Below are positions 26,077 through 35,589 of a DNA stretch of 64,000 nucleotides, piece after piece. Every line of letters begins with the position of its first letter. Within the stretch, counting starts at the first letter, position 1. Origin of the DNA: CAYNRA01 sp046296415 (lineage in GTDB: Bacteria; Bacteroidota; Bacteroidia; Cytophagales; Spirosomataceae); NCBI GenBank assembly GCA_046296415.1, contig JBKBLN010000003.1:62001-126000 (forward strand), given 5' to 3'. The notes under the pieces are model-generated. The model worked only from the letters and a program-made list of their open reading frames with translations. It was not told the origin of the DNA and did not search any database. The translations under genes were made by a program, and so were the position numbers.

Positions 26077-28503
26077 TTAAAATTCGACCACAAACCCGAT
26101 GGTGGGAGTTACTTGTGGATCATTATTATTCAGGATCAAAGGAATGGCATTGGCTCCATTGGCCATTAGGGGTTGGCCATCGATGGTGGCAAAACCGGAG
26201 TTATCGGCGTTCCGAGCGAAGGTATATTGTGAAAAAGCAGGATTTGCCCAAACAAAGGCATTTTGAACATCTAAGAAGGCATTGAATGTCCAAGAGGTAA
26301 AATTCCATTTTTTATCCAGCCGGAAATCAAATCGGCGGAAGGCAGGTAGCCGCTCGCTATTCAATCGCGTAAAATCCAGCGTTCCCGTTCCAAGGAGCTG
26401 ATAATTACGTTGAGAAGCCTCCAAATCAAACGGCGTAAAGGGCGCACCACCTTGGAAAAGGAACTTCAGTCCCATTTCCCATCCCCGTTTGAATTTGCGA
26501 CCTAACTGAGCCGACACCAGATGTCGATTATCCCAAGAAGAAGCAATCAACACATTATCTGCACCTGAGAATTGGCTTTGAAACAATGTGTAGGAAAGAA
26601 CTCCAAAAATATTTTTGGTTAATTTTTGCTGAAAGAAAAATTCAAGGCCATAGGTTTCACCCGTTCCGGTGGATGCCACGGGTTCATTTCCGATGGCCCC
26701 AAAATCACCCCCCGTATTGGCCAACGAAATTCCAGTTAATAACGAGACCGGGTAACGATTGTACCGCTTGTAGAATCCTTCTACGGTGATTCGGGTTTGG
26801 GGAGTGGGAATAAACTCTAGCCCAGATACCAGATGGTCACTTTGGATGTACCGGTTGGTCCGGTTTACGAAAGCATCGGAGGTATTTTCAGCTTGAAATC
26901 CGAGCACGGTGTAAATTGGAATTTTGAAATATCGGCCCGCCGACGCATTGACACGCCATTTGGGTGCAAGTTGATAACTCAATGCCAACCGAGGACTTAA
27001 CGTCTCTAGCGGATTTTGACCGTCGGTGGTGAAGCTATTCATGTCGGTTCGTAAACCTGCCGATACGTTTAAGCGATCCTGGAAAAACTTGCGAGCCACT
27101 TGGCCATAAGCCCCATATTTAAAAAAGGCAATGTCAGTCGTAAAACGAAAGGTGAGTCCTGCCGGATTCTGAGGGGTTGGGCGAGAAAGTATGTTAAAAA
27201 ACTGATTATTGTATTTGACATATTGAGCCATCACCCCATACGAATACTCCCAAGCTCCCACATACTTTTGAACATTAAGTCGTAATTTGTTTTCGATCTC
27301 CTGGGAAGTCGATTGAAACACCCGAAACTCCTCCTCTTCTCGCCCGTCTTCGTACCGATCCAATCGATTATCAAACATATTGCGGGATAGGGAAAGATCC
27401 ATATAACCGTTTTTTATCAATCGTTTTAACGTGGCTCCCACAGTGTAATTCCATTGGTTGATCAATGGATTCGACCGTAAAATATATTCTTTTTCAGGGG
27501 ACGATTCTTTTGGAACACCAAACGAAAATTCATCAATAGCCCCCACACCTAGGAAGGTTAAGGTTGTTTTTTTGTCAATCTTGTGCGTCACTTTATACTG
27601 AAAATCCCAGTAGTTGGGCCGGATGGGTAAATCCAAGGCCGAAAAGAGGAATTGAAGGTAAGACCGCCGAGCTGAGGCTAAAAAAGTGGTTTTAGGACCG
27701 AGAGGCCCCTCCAAGGTAGCAGCTAATTCGGTTCCAGATAAGCGCAAATTTCCTTGCAATCGATTGGGGTTTCCGTCTCGTTGTTTAAACTGAAGGACCG
27801 AGGACAAAGCGTTGTCATACCGTGCATTGAATGAACTGCTTGATAACGTAGCGTCTTCGATAAACGATACGTTGAGTATCCCCGTCGGCCCACCTGAACT
27901 TCCTTGCGTGGCAAAATGGTTGATCACCGGAATTTCAATCCCATCCAAATAAAAGACGTTTTCGTTAGGTCCCCCACCCCGAATGATTAAGTCGTTCCGA
28001 AAACCACCCACCGATCCGGCTGTTCCGCCTACCCCAGGTAGAACCGATATAACCCGAGAGATATCAAAATTACCACCCGGGTTGTTTTTAATTTCCTCCA
28101 CAGATAGTTTCTGAATGGAATTAGGTGATTCGGGCGAGGCAACCGAAACCGAACGATTCACCACGACTTTGACCTCCTGAAGCACCTGTGCTTCCTCCTC
28201 CAGTTCAAAATTGATCTGGTTGGCATTTCCCGAGGTAATCACGACATTGAATTTGATCAGAGGTGCATACCCAACAAAAGAGGCCTTCAGGTTATAAGAC
28301 CCGGTGGGAACTTTGGTTAAACGGTATCGCCCCTCTACATCCGTTTGAGTCCCCAAAGTGGTTCCTTCCAGTGCGAGGGTAACGCCTATCAAAGGTTCCT
28401 GTGTTTTTCGGTCGATCACAATACCCTGTACCTCGCCCGATTGTGCCATCAAAACACCCGGTAAAAACATCAGTCCCCAAAGGACAATCTTCCAACATTT
28501 CAT
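26077..28503 (-). CDS. TonB-dependent receptor with carboxypeptidase-like domain
   Basis: 808 residues. Signal peptide 1-20 (ending VLMAQ), carboxypeptidase-regulatory-like domain about 22-105 (GIVIDRKTQEPLIGVTLALEG), plug about 115-230 with IIRGGGPNENVFYLDG, then a beta-barrel ending TIGFVVEF. It is shorter than the receptor at 23153-25954 and not closely similar in sequence. No SusD, enzyme or siderophore gene is adjacent, so the ligand is unknown. It is the first of two receptors on this strand, separated from the next gene by a hairpin and about 120 bp. Confidence 0.88.
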   Translation of the reverse strand: MKCWKIVLWGLMFLPGVLMAQSGEVQGIVIDRKTQEPLIGVTLALEGTTLGTQTDVEGRYRLTKVPTGSYNLKASFVGYAPLIKFNVVITSGNANQINFELEEEAQVLQEVKVVVNRSVSVASPESPNSIQKLSVEEIKNNPGGNFDISRVISVLPGVGGTAGSVGGFRNDLIIRGGGPNENVFYLDGIEIPVINHFATQGSSGGPTGILNVSFIEDATLSSSSFNARYDNALSSVLQFKQRDGNPNRLQGNLRLSGTELAATLEGPLGPKTTFLASARRSYLQFLFSALDLPIRPNYWDFQYKVTHKIDKKTTLTFLGVGAIDEFSFGVPKESSPEKEYILRSNPLINQWNYTVGATLKRLIKNGYMDLSLSRNMFDNRLDRYEDGREEEEFRVFQSTSQEIENKLRLNVQKYVGAWEYSYGVMAQYVKYNNQFFNILSRPTPQNPAGLTFRFTTDIAFFKYGAYGQVARKFFQDRLNVSAGLRTDMNSFTTDGQNPLETLSPRLALSYQLAPKWRVNASAGRYFKIPIYTVLGFQAENTSDAFVNRTNRYIQSDHLVSGLEFIPTPQTRITVEGFYKRYNRYPVSLLTGISLANTGGDFGAIGNEPVASTGTGETYGLEFFFQQKLTKNIFGVLSYTLFQSQFSGADNVLIASSWDNRHLVSAQLGRKFKRGWEMGLKFLFQGGAPFTPFDLEASQRNYQLLGTGTLDFTRLNSERLPAFRRFDFRLDKKWNFTSWTFNAFLDVQNAFVWANPAFSQYTFARNADNSGFATIDGQPLMANGANAIPLILNNNDPQVTPTIGFVVEF

Positions 28504-28649
28504 ATATAAGAATTGGATAATAATTATGAAAACATAGTATTGGATTAAAACACAGATCTTGGGAAATGGTTTTATAAATTTTGAAAAAATTAAAGAATAC
28601 CGAAGCGCGTGAAAAATTGTACCTTTAAGGCTTGAGAGGATCAGAGAAC

Positions 28650-29921
28650 ATGTCGAAACATAAAATTAAATGGACAACGGCCACGGGGTTGGTCATCGCC
28701 AACATGATTGGTACGGGTGTTTTTTCAAGTTTAGGATTTCAATTGAATGACGTTCAACATCCGATCTCGATCATGTTATTGTGGGTGTTGGGTGGGGTGA
28801 TTGCCCTTTTAGGTGCATTTACCTACGCAGAGTTGGGTACGCATTTCCAGCGTTCCGGCGGCGATTATGTCTTTATCAGCGAGGGGTTTCACCCATTTTG
28901 GGGGTACTTATCGGCTTGGACTTCCATGACCGTTGGGTTTTCAGCTCCGGTTGCCATTGCCGCATTGGCCATGGAGGCCTATTTAAGTCCATTTCAAATA
29001 CCTCATCTTCGGGAAATTATTATTTTTTTATTGATTCTGATCGCCTTTATTCACACCCGATCTTTGCAGCATTCGGCTCGATTCCAAGCTTGGACAACTG
29101 GATTTAAAATTGCCTTCATATTAGGTATTATCGGGCTGTTTTTTTGGACAGGCCCGGCCGAAGTAAACGGCTTGACCTCTACTATTTCCTGGGTTGATGA
29201 AGTCGGATCAGGAGGATTTTGGGTGGCATTGGTGTTCGTTACCTATGCTTACACGGGTTGGAATGCGGCAGCATACATTGTTTCTGAAATTCAAGAGCCT
29301 CGAAAACAACTGCCTAAAGCTCTAATTTTAGGAACGTCTTTTGTTATTTTAGTGTATGTTGCGCTACAATGGGTCTTTTTGGGTTGGTCGCCGGTTGAGG
29401 TCCTTCAAGGACAGGCCGATGTCGCCTTGATCGCCGCCAAACCTCATCTTTCTACCCCCGCACTCCAGTGGTTGTCGGCCGGTATAGCTCTCCAATTGGT
29501 GGCGACTATGAGCTCATACCAGTGGATTGGCCCACGTGTTATTCACGAACTTGCCAAAGAATACCGTATTTGGCGCTTTCTTCAACCCACCTCAGAAAAT
29601 GGCATTCCGACGCGTGCCATTTGGTTTCAGACAGGGATCATTCTCTTGCTTTTGGTTTCAGGGACCATTCAACAGGTGATGATTTATTCTACGTTCTTGT
29701 TGCAGGCCATGGGTACTCTTGCAGTAGCCAGTTATTTACGTATACCTTCAGAGGGCCATCGTTTCCGTAGCCCAGGAAGGCCCTATCTACAGTATTTTTT
29801 CATCATTTTTAATATTTTTGCTATGGGTTTTCTGTTTTATGAAAAACCATGGGAGAGTATCGTCGGTTTAGGTATTTTAGCTCTTGGAGCCGCTACCTAT
29901 TTCGTTTCCACACGCCAATGA
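28650..29921 (+). CDS. APC-family amino acid permease
   Basis: 423 residues with about 12 hydrophobic helices. The substrate-binding unwound segment of helix 1 is IANMIGTGVFSSLG (about 14-27), and GGDYVFISEGFHPFWGYL and YAYTGWNAAAYIVSEIQ are typical of the superfamily. It probably imports or exchanges amino acids; specificity is not readable. The ATG at 28650 is chosen; a TTG 18 bases earlier gives no conserved sequence. The stop codon overlaps the ATG of the S41 protease gene (ATGA). Confidence 0.85.
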   Translation: MSKHKIKWTTATGLVIANMIGTGVFSSLGFQLNDVQHPISIMLLWVLGGVIALLGAFTYAELGTHFQRSGGDYVFISEGFHPFWGYLSAWTSMTVGFSAPVAIAALAMEAYLSPFQIPHLREIIIFLLILIAFIHTRSLQHSARFQAWTTGFKIAFILGIIGLFFWTGPAEVNGLTSTISWVDEVGSGGFWVALVFVTYAYTGWNAAAYIVSEIQEPRKQLPKALILGTSFVILVYVALQWVFLGWSPVEVLQGQADVALIAAKPHLSTPALQWLSAGIALQLVATMSSYQWIGPRVIHELAKEYRIWRFLQPTSENGIPTRAIWFQTGIILLLLVSGTIQQVMIYSTFLLQAMGTLAVASYLRIPSEGHRFRSPGRPYLQYFFIIFNIFAMGFLFYEKPWESIVGLGILALGAATYFVSTRQ

Positions 29922-31543
29922 ACAACCAACAAAACATCCAAAACAACAAAAACAACATTCGTTTACCACTCTACCTAGGTACTACGTTAGCGGTTGGCCT
30001 TTGGGCCGGAGCCACTTTCTTTGGAGGTAAATCCCAGTCGACTCCGCAACCTACTCTATGGAAAGAGATTCTTGGGCACATCGAACGCAGCTATGTGGAT
30101 AGTGTAGATACCGATTCGCTGGTAGACTATGGTATTTCCCAAATGCTCGAAAAACTAGATCCACACACAGCTTACATACCCTTGGCCGAGGCTGAGCTCG
30201 TCCGAAGTCAACTCGAAAGTGGATTCGATGGCATCGGGGTCGAGTTTAATATTTTCCACGACTCGGTCTTCGTCGTTACGCCACTGGCGGGTGGTCCTTC
30301 TGCCGCTGTTGGCATACGGACGGGAGATGTAATTCTTAAAGCAAATCAAGAAAACTTAACCGGCCCAAGCCTTACGAGTGAAAAAGTATTCAAAGCTTTG
30401 CGAGGTCCGAAAGGGACCGAAGTCACCATGACGATTGCTCGGAAAGGCTACGCCAAACCCTTGATATTCAAGGTAAAACGTGATAAAATACCCACGTTCT
30501 CGGTAGACGCTGCCTACTTGTTACCTGACCAAAAAACAGGTTTTCTACGCATCAACCGCTTTTCAGAAACCACCTTTGAGGAGTTTAAAAAACATACCCA
30601 AACGCTCTTACAATCGGGGATGAAACAACTCATTCTGGATCTTCGGGGAAATCCTGGTGGATACATGGATCGAGCCACCGACATGCTGGATGAAATGATC
30701 GGGGGAGAGGGCATCTTGGTTTACACCCAAGGGCGTGACCCCCGAAATAACTACGAAGTTTTTGCTGGAAAAACAGGAAAACTGGAGAAGATCCCCATCA
30801 TTGTTTTGGTGGATGAAGGAAGTGCCTCAGCCGCCGAGATTGTTTCTGGAACCCTTCAAGATTATGATCGCGCCCTAGTGGTAGGCAGACGAACCTTTGG
30901 AAAAGGCTTAGTTCAAGCACCCATTCCACTGTCGGATGGATCCGAGCTTCGGCTAACCATTTCTCGGTATTATATTCCCAGTAAACGGAGTATTCAAAAA
31001 CCATTTACCTCCGGCCAACGTGAATCGTATGCGATGGAGCGCTACCAAAGATCCTCTGATTCCACGGATCAGCTTCCCAAAAAAGCGTATAAAACCCTTG
31101 GTGGGCGAACTGTTTTTGGAGGAGGAGGTATAACCCCTGACCTGCAAATACCTGCCGACACCTCGCACGTGACCCCCGCCTTGTTGCAAGTTTACAATGC
31201 CAACGCCTTGCAAGAGGTTGCGCTAGAATACACTGCCAAGTACCGGCAAGAATGGGAGAAAAAAGGATTACCTGCCTTTCTCACCCAATTTCAGATAGGC
31301 GATAAAGAACTATCCCGCCTAATTCAACTTTCAGGTAACAAAGTGACTAGATCCGATTTGAGACCTTCCGAGGATTTTATCAAAACTCAGTTAAAAGCAC
31401 TAATCGCCCGAAACATTTGGTCTAGTCGGGCAAACGATGGTTTAAATAATGCCTACTACCAAGTCATATCCGGACGAGACAAAGAATTACAATCTGCAAT
31501 GAAAAATTGGGCTAAAGCACAAAAAATGGTTACCCCAAACTAG
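29918..31543 (+). CDS. S41-family C-terminal processing peptidase
   Basis: 541 residues. The N-terminus is Asn/Gln-rich (NNQQNIQNNKNN), followed by a membrane anchor (about 14-35). A PDZ domain spans about 95-180 and the S41 catalytic core about 185-400. The Ser-Lys dyad is Ser304 in DEGSASAAE and Lys329 in RTFGKG. It is expected to degrade or trim periplasmic proteins from their C-termini. The tail of about 130 residues is common in Bacteroidota homologues. The start at 29918 overlaps the permease stop, indicating an operon. Its 3' end overlaps eboD by 14 bp tail to tail. Confidence 0.9.
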   Translation: MNNQQNIQNNKNNIRLPLYLGTTLAVGLWAGATFFGGKSQSTPQPTLWKEILGHIERSYVDSVDTDSLVDYGISQMLEKLDPHTAYIPLAEAELVRSQLESGFDGIGVEFNIFHDSVFVVTPLAGGPSAAVGIRTGDVILKANQENLTGPSLTSEKVFKALRGPKGTEVTMTIARKGYAKPLIFKVKRDKIPTFSVDAAYLLPDQKTGFLRINRFSETTFEEFKKHTQTLLQSGMKQLILDLRGNPGGYMDRATDMLDEMIGGEGILVYTQGRDPRNNYEVFAGKTGKLEKIPIIVLVDEGSASAAEIVSGTLQDYDRALVVGRRTFGKGLVQAPIPLSDGSELRLTISRYYIPSKRSIQKPFTSGQRESYAMERYQRSSDSTDQLPKKAYKTLGGRTVFGGGGITPDLQIPADTSHVTPALLQVYNANALQEVALEYTAKYRQEWEKKGLPAFLTQFQIGDKELSRLIQLSGNKVTRSDLRPSEDFIKTQLKALIARNIWSSRANDGLNNAYYQVISGRDKELQSAMKNWAKAQKMVTPN

Positions 31544-32660
31544 CCAAGAAATCAATCGATTGAAGCACACTCGACTCGTCCATATAATGTACTTCTATCC
31601 CTTTTCCTAGTTTTTCTAGCAATGTAATGGTGAGTTTGCCACCCAAATGTTCCCGAAATTCTTGAAGCCCGGCCAAGAGTTTCGGGTTTTTTAATTCCTC
31701 GTGGAAAATCGGGAGTCCCAAGGTTTGAATAAGCCGATGAACCCGACGAACCTCCTCGAGCGAAAGAAACCCCTGGGTGTAGGAGTAATAGGTATCCAAT
31801 GCCAGTCCAATAGCCACCGCCTCGCCATGACGCAAGGCAAAATGAGTCAAATACTCTAGCTTGTGGGCAGCCCAGTGGCCAAAATCAAGTGGCCTGGCCG
31901 ACCCTCGCTCAAATGGATCTCCGGAAGCGATATGTTGCATGTGGAGTTCGGCACAGCGAACAACCAAATGTTCCATAGCCAGTTTATCACGATTGATCAG
32001 TTGCTCTGCCTGGCTCTCTAACCATTCAAAGAATGTACGATCTTTGATCAATGCCACTTTGATGGCCTCCGAAATTCCGGCACGCCAGTCACGATCCGGT
32101 AAACTCCCTAAAAAAGAAGTATCTGAAAAGACAGCAAATGGAGGGGAAAACGTACCTAGGAAGTTTTTCTTTCCTAAAAAGTTGATGGCATTTTTGACGC
32201 CGACCCCTGAATCGTTTTGGGATAAAACGGTCGTCGGAAACCGGAGGTGCCGAACACCTCGGTGGGTGATGGCAGCCGCATATCCCACCATATCCAATAA
32301 AGCACCTCCACCAATCGCCGCTACATAGGAGTGTCGATCGATGCCTGCTTGGTCAATCTCTTGGATTAATCGTTCCACCAACCGAGCATCTTGTTTGATT
32401 TGCTCACCTCCATCAAGAAAAGTAGCGCCAGCCCATTGAACGATATCCACGTTCTTAAAATAAACCTCCACGTCATTCAACAAAGTAGGGTACCATGTCA
32501 ATAAGTCCTTTTCTATTACAAAAAAGATCTTTTGGATTTCGTCTGTTTGGTAGACTGAAAAGAAATCGGACAAGACCGTTTGCTTAGGATCAAAAATATG
32601 GGTTCCAAAATAGACGGGATATTCGTAGGTAACGGTAAAAGATTGATGTAAGATTTTCAT
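31530..32660 (-). CDS. eboD: EboD, 3-dehydroquinate-synthase-like sugar phosphate cyclase
   Basis: 376 residues of the AroB superfamily. NAD-binding AAIGGGALLDMVG lies about 114-126. Metal-ligand positions are conserved: Glu198 in GISEAIK, His262 in DFGHWAAHKLE and His278 in LRHGEAVAIG. A housekeeping AroB would usually show GDVVGF and AEVIKYG; here those are DMVGYA and SEAIKVA, as in EboD proteins. EboD presumably builds or modifies a cyclitol-type metabolite, but its substrate is not established. It is the last of four co-directional ebo genes, 4 bp after eboC, and overlaps the convergent S41 gene. Confidence 0.88.
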   Translation of the reverse strand: MKILHQSFTVTYEYPVYFGTHIFDPKQTVLSDFFSVYQTDEIQKIFFVIEKDLLTWYPTLLNDVEVYFKNVDIVQWAGATFLDGGEQIKQDARLVERLIQEIDQAGIDRHSYVAAIGGGALLDMVGYAAAITHRGVRHLRFPTTVLSQNDSGVGVKNAINFLGKKNFLGTFSPPFAVFSDTSFLGSLPDRDWRAGISEAIKVALIKDRTFFEWLESQAEQLINRDKLAMEHLVVRCAELHMQHIASGDPFERGSARPLDFGHWAAHKLEYLTHFALRHGEAVAIGLALDTYYSYTQGFLSLEEVRRVHRLIQTLGLPIFHEELKNPKLLAGLQEFREHLGGKLTITLLEKLGKGIEVHYMDESSVLQSIDFLASLG

Positions 32661-32664
32661 AGGG

Positions 32665-33546
32665 TTAGGTTACGGCAAAAACTTTAGCCAGTCGCATGGA
32701 TAAGGGCAAAAGAAATGTCACGGCACTTGCAAGCACCCAATCGCCTCCTGTACTTATCCAGGCGGCATTCATTAAAATTAATCCCAATACACCTGCCTTA
32801 ACGGCCTGTCCTATCAATGGGCCGGAAGGGTTTCGATACGCCTTCCAAAGGGGTCCATATACAAAATAACCATGAAGAACGATAAAAGTAATCGAAGTAA
32901 GCAAATGTCCTTTTTCGATCGACCAATAAACCTGACCTAGTTGAACCACCCCGTAGGCAATTCCAGCCCAAACCAACGTGATGGGCTTTCCTCCATGGAC
33001 CTCACCCCGACTGATCATGGTGATGGCACCGATATAGAGAACAGGAAACAGAGCCAGCCACGCGAAGGAGGTCCAAAATGGAAAAATAGACATTCCTAAA
33101 GCTAAATTTCCAGCTCTACATAAACCCATATTGATTGGTCCCCAAATGGATTGATGTTTTCCCCACGCATTATATAAGGTTGCACTGGCAGCTACTGCGG
33201 AGGCCAAGTACAAGGAATGGGGACTCACCTGTGCACTCATCCCAAGTCCCATGGCAGTTAGAGCGATCGAAAAAATGGTGGCTTTGGTCACGGAAATTTT
33301 TCCACTTGGAATGGCTCTTTCTGGTCGTTCGACCGCATCTAAATCGGCATCGCACACATCATTCAACACAATTCCACCGGCATATAAACCGGTCGTCGAA
33401 AACAACAGAGCCAACAAAAGTTGAGGATCAACGGAGAAACCAAGACCATAGGTCACAAATCCGACAAGGGAAGCCCCTGCTAGAATGTCCGTCCACGCCG
33501 TCACGACATTGGCCGGCCGCATCATTTGCAAATAGGTTTTGATCAT
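32665..33546 (-). CDS. eboC: EboC, UbiA-type prenyltransferase
   Basis: 293 residues with eight or nine membrane helices. The first Asp-rich motif NDVCDADLDA (62-71: N62, D66, D70) is followed by RPERAIPSG (74-82), the standard UbiA diphosphate-binding region. The second Asp motif of typical UbiA enzymes is not obvious, as in other EboC-like members. It probably transfers a prenyl group to a small acceptor in the membrane. The ATG shares one base with the stop of eboB. The acceptor and isoprenoid donor are unknown; the GGPP-type synthase at 8535 could supply a donor (inference). Confidence 0.88.
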   Translation of the reverse strand: MIKTYLQMMRPANVVTAWTDILAGASLVGFVTYGLGFSVDPQLLLALLFSTTGLYAGGIVLNDVCDADLDAVERPERAIPSGKISVTKATIFSIALTAMGLGMSAQVSPHSLYLASAVAASATLYNAWGKHQSIWGPINMGLCRAGNLALGMSIFPFWTSFAWLALFPVLYIGAITMISRGEVHGGKPITLVWAGIAYGVVQLGQVYWSIEKGHLLTSITFIVLHGYFVYGPLWKAYRNPSGPLIGQAVKAGVLGLILMNAAWISTGGDWVLASAVTFLLPLSMRLAKVFAVT

Positions 33547-34565
33547 TATCGAATTATGCCGCTTTGTTTATCCACTCGAGGCTGTTGCCCTCCTCGTAAC
33601 ACCGTGTTGCCTTGAAAAGTTTGGGACTGGTCTACTGTTAAAGGCTGTATGAAATCAGCGAGATCCATCTGACCGCTTTGTGCAAAAGCCTCAAAAGCAT
33701 TGGTGAAAGTGACCAACCGAATCGCTTCCTTTGAAATCCCCCGTACCTTCATGAGCGCTGCCGTCTTGGGAACAGCCAGGGGATCCGAAATACCCCAATC
33801 GGCAGCTGAGTTAACCATAATCCGTTCTGGACCATATTGCTTTACAATTTCGACCATCCGTTCATTCCCCATTTTTGTGAAGGGATAGATGGTGAAGGCA
33901 GCGTAGAACCCTTGGTCAAGCACCGACCGTACGGTTTCTTCGTTGTTATGATCAATGATGACCTGGTTGGGTAATAGGCCATGTTCTAAGGCTATAGCCA
34001 TGGAACGTTCTGTTCCTTGTTTTTTATTCCGATGAGGGGTGTGTACCTGAACAGGTAAGCCAGCCTCTTTAGCTAATTCCAGTTGGGCACGGTAATACTT
34101 TTCCTCTGCTGGTGTTTGATCATCAAATCCAATTTCACCCACTCCCACTACACCCTCTTTGTACAGGTAAAGGGGTAGAATTTCCATTACTTGCTCAGCC
34201 AGGGCTTCATTATTCGCTTCTCTCGAATTCAAGCCAATCGTACAAAAATGGCGAATCCCGAATTGAGAAGATCGGAAACGCTCCCATCCGATAAGACTAT
34301 TGAAATAATCTTGGAAGGTGGACAAACCCGTTCTTGGCTGACCAAGCCAAAATGCAGGTTCAATAATTCCTCGCACACCCATATCGGCCAAAGCTTGGTA
34401 ATCGTCAGTCGTCCGAGACGTCATGTGAATATGAGGATCAAAAAAAGTCATTCCTTCAATGTACGATTCCCAAGGTTTGTCAAATAAAACTGAACTAAAT
34501 TCCTCAGGGGTACTTCCTTCAAAATGAGAGGGATGAGCTGTTTGGGCGTCGTGATTTGAGCACAT
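33546..34565 (-). CDS. eboB: EboB, TatD-like metal-dependent hydrolase
   Basis: 339 residues, TIM-barrel amidohydrolase-like fold. Metal ligands follow the TatD scheme: DPHIHM (H45, H47), GEIGFDD with Glu144, HTPH with His175, and IIDHNNEE with His206. SAADWGISDPLAVPKTA carries the last Asp. An N-terminal extension of about 35 residues without leader and the DHNNEET segment separate it from DNase-type TatD proteins and match EboB. The hydrolysed bond is unknown. It is 20 bp after eboA and overlaps eboC by 1 bp. Confidence 0.88.
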   Translation of the reverse strand: MCSNHDAQTAHPSHFEGSTPEEFSSVLFDKPWESYIEGMTFFDPHIHMTSRTTDDYQALADMGVRGIIEPAFWLGQPRTGLSTFQDYFNSLIGWERFRSSQFGIRHFCTIGLNSREANNEALAEQVMEILPLYLYKEGVVGVGEIGFDDQTPAEEKYYRAQLELAKEAGLPVQVHTPHRNKKQGTERSMAIALEHGLLPNQVIIDHNNEETVRSVLDQGFYAAFTIYPFTKMGNERMVEIVKQYGPERIMVNSAADWGISDPLAVPKTAALMKVRGISKEAIRLVTFTNAFEAFAQSGQMDLADFIQPLTVDQSQTFQGNTVLRGGQQPRVDKQSGIIR

Positions 34566-34585
34566 GATCGTTATTGGATAGGTTT

Positions 34586-35317
34586 TTAAAGGTCGTCCCA
34601 GGTAAAGTCGGGCTTTTCTGTTTTACCAAAGGAAAATAATACTAATTGGGCAGCTTTTTGATCCTCGATCTTTGGACGAACCAGCAAGGCCAACGCCATT
34701 TTTAAAGCTAAATCGGAGGGGAACGGTGCCACAAGCCGCCAAGCATGAGGGGTTAATTCGCGCCCTGCGGCCCATCGCTCTTGTGCCAAAAGAAGGATAT
34801 CTTGTGCCAAGGTTGGATTTTGCCTTTCCGTAAGTCCCTCAATCGTTTGGATCGGTTTATCGTTGAATAACACCTTAAGAACGAGCTGATTCCAAGCCAG
34901 CTCAGGAAAATAGGCTGCCGGATAGGAATTATGTTGAGCGATTGCATCCAATACATCTCCAATATTGGATCTAACGGCATCGGTCGCACGTAAGAGCCAA
35001 GAAGCCGGATGGTTTAGCCAAGGAAGTGCCGAAACCAATGCAACCCACTCCCGCATTTCAGCCGTAATGAACAGCCGGTGCACTTCTTCCTCTGCTAATT
35101 GTGTGACAATCCAAACTCGGACCAAGCGATCGAGAGTCCATTTTTGTCCATTGGCTTGTTTGGCCCATGGAAAATGGGCCGGGTATTCTTCCACAACACG
35201 CCTGATTTTCCTAGGCGCCATCACAAAACCTTGGCTGTTGATGGCATTTTGCAACCATTCTTGCTCAGAAGGGAGCAAAAGGGTAGAAAGATAAGCCTGC
35301 ATTTCGGAGGTAAACAT
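34586..35317 (-). CDS. eboA: EboA-domain protein
   Basis: 243 residues, soluble and mainly helical. Recognisable EboA features are VALVSALPWLNHP, RSNIGDVLDAIAQHNSYPA, YFPELAWNQLVLKVLF and AQERWAAGRELTPHAWRLV. No enzymatic motif is evident, and the biochemical role of EboA is undetermined. It is the first gene of the ebo operon, with a perfect -7 promoter box about 30 bases upstream. The start at 35317 is used; an ATG five codons later is possible. Confidence 0.88.
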   Translation of the reverse strand: MFTSEMQAYLSTLLLPSEQEWLQNAINSQGFVMAPRKIRRVVEEYPAHFPWAKQANGQKWTLDRLVRVWIVTQLAEEEVHRLFITAEMREWVALVSALPWLNHPASWLLRATDAVRSNIGDVLDAIAQHNSYPAAYFPELAWNQLVLKVLFNDKPIQTIEGLTERQNPTLAQDILLLAQERWAAGRELTPHAWRLVAPFPSDLALKMALALLVRPKIEDQKAAQLVLFSFGKTEKPDFTWDDL

Positions 35318-35346
35318 GTCAAACGTAGCGGTCTAATTGGACTTGA

Positions 35347-35354
35347 CAAAAGTA
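35347..35354 (-). promoter_or_regulatory. -7 element of the ebo operon
   Basis: Minus-strand TACTTTTG is a perfect TAnnTTTG, with the start predicted near 35342, 24 bases ahead of eboA. The -33 region lacks TTTG, which may mean that transcription needs an activator. Confidence 0.45.
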
Positions 35355-35560
35355 CAAAACTATGCGGGCGATTGGTATGATTTTAATCGCATTTTGTGCC
35401 TGTCGACCCGTGAAAACACCCATTTTGCAAGATTAAAGCCTTATTTCACACGACAAAAAGCAATTTTTTATTTTTTTTGACCGTTACTTTTTTGAATCGA
35501 TCCCGTTTCAAGATGACGACACCCAAACGGAGCGGTTTTTAATTTCCCAAAACATGACAC

Positions 35561-35589
35561 AAGCCTTCCCTTCAACGGGAGGGCTTTTT
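35561..35589 (+). terminator. plus-strand Rho-independent terminator with no plus-strand gene before it
   Basis: A stem of about ten pairs with one G-T pair (35561-35570 with 35577-35586), a 6-base loop and a T run at 35585-35589. It overlaps the stop of the minus-strand AraC gene. Nothing annotated on the plus strand lies in the 240 bases upstream. Confidence 0.65.

Noticed and set aside
25995..26285. 96-codon plus-strand frame between the two TonB receptor genes
   Set aside because: Mostly antisense to the end of the receptor gene at 26077-28503; Trp/His-rich, low-complexity translation with no leader or motif.
29918..29960. AAC/CAA-rich tract that resembles a simple repeat
   Set aside because: It is the Asn/Gln-rich N-terminus of the S41 protease just before its membrane anchor, a common low-complexity leader.
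31861..32328. 155-codon plus-strand frame inside eboD
   Set aside because: Antisense to a well-supported enzyme with intact motifs; translation is Ser/Ala/Pro-rich without structure.
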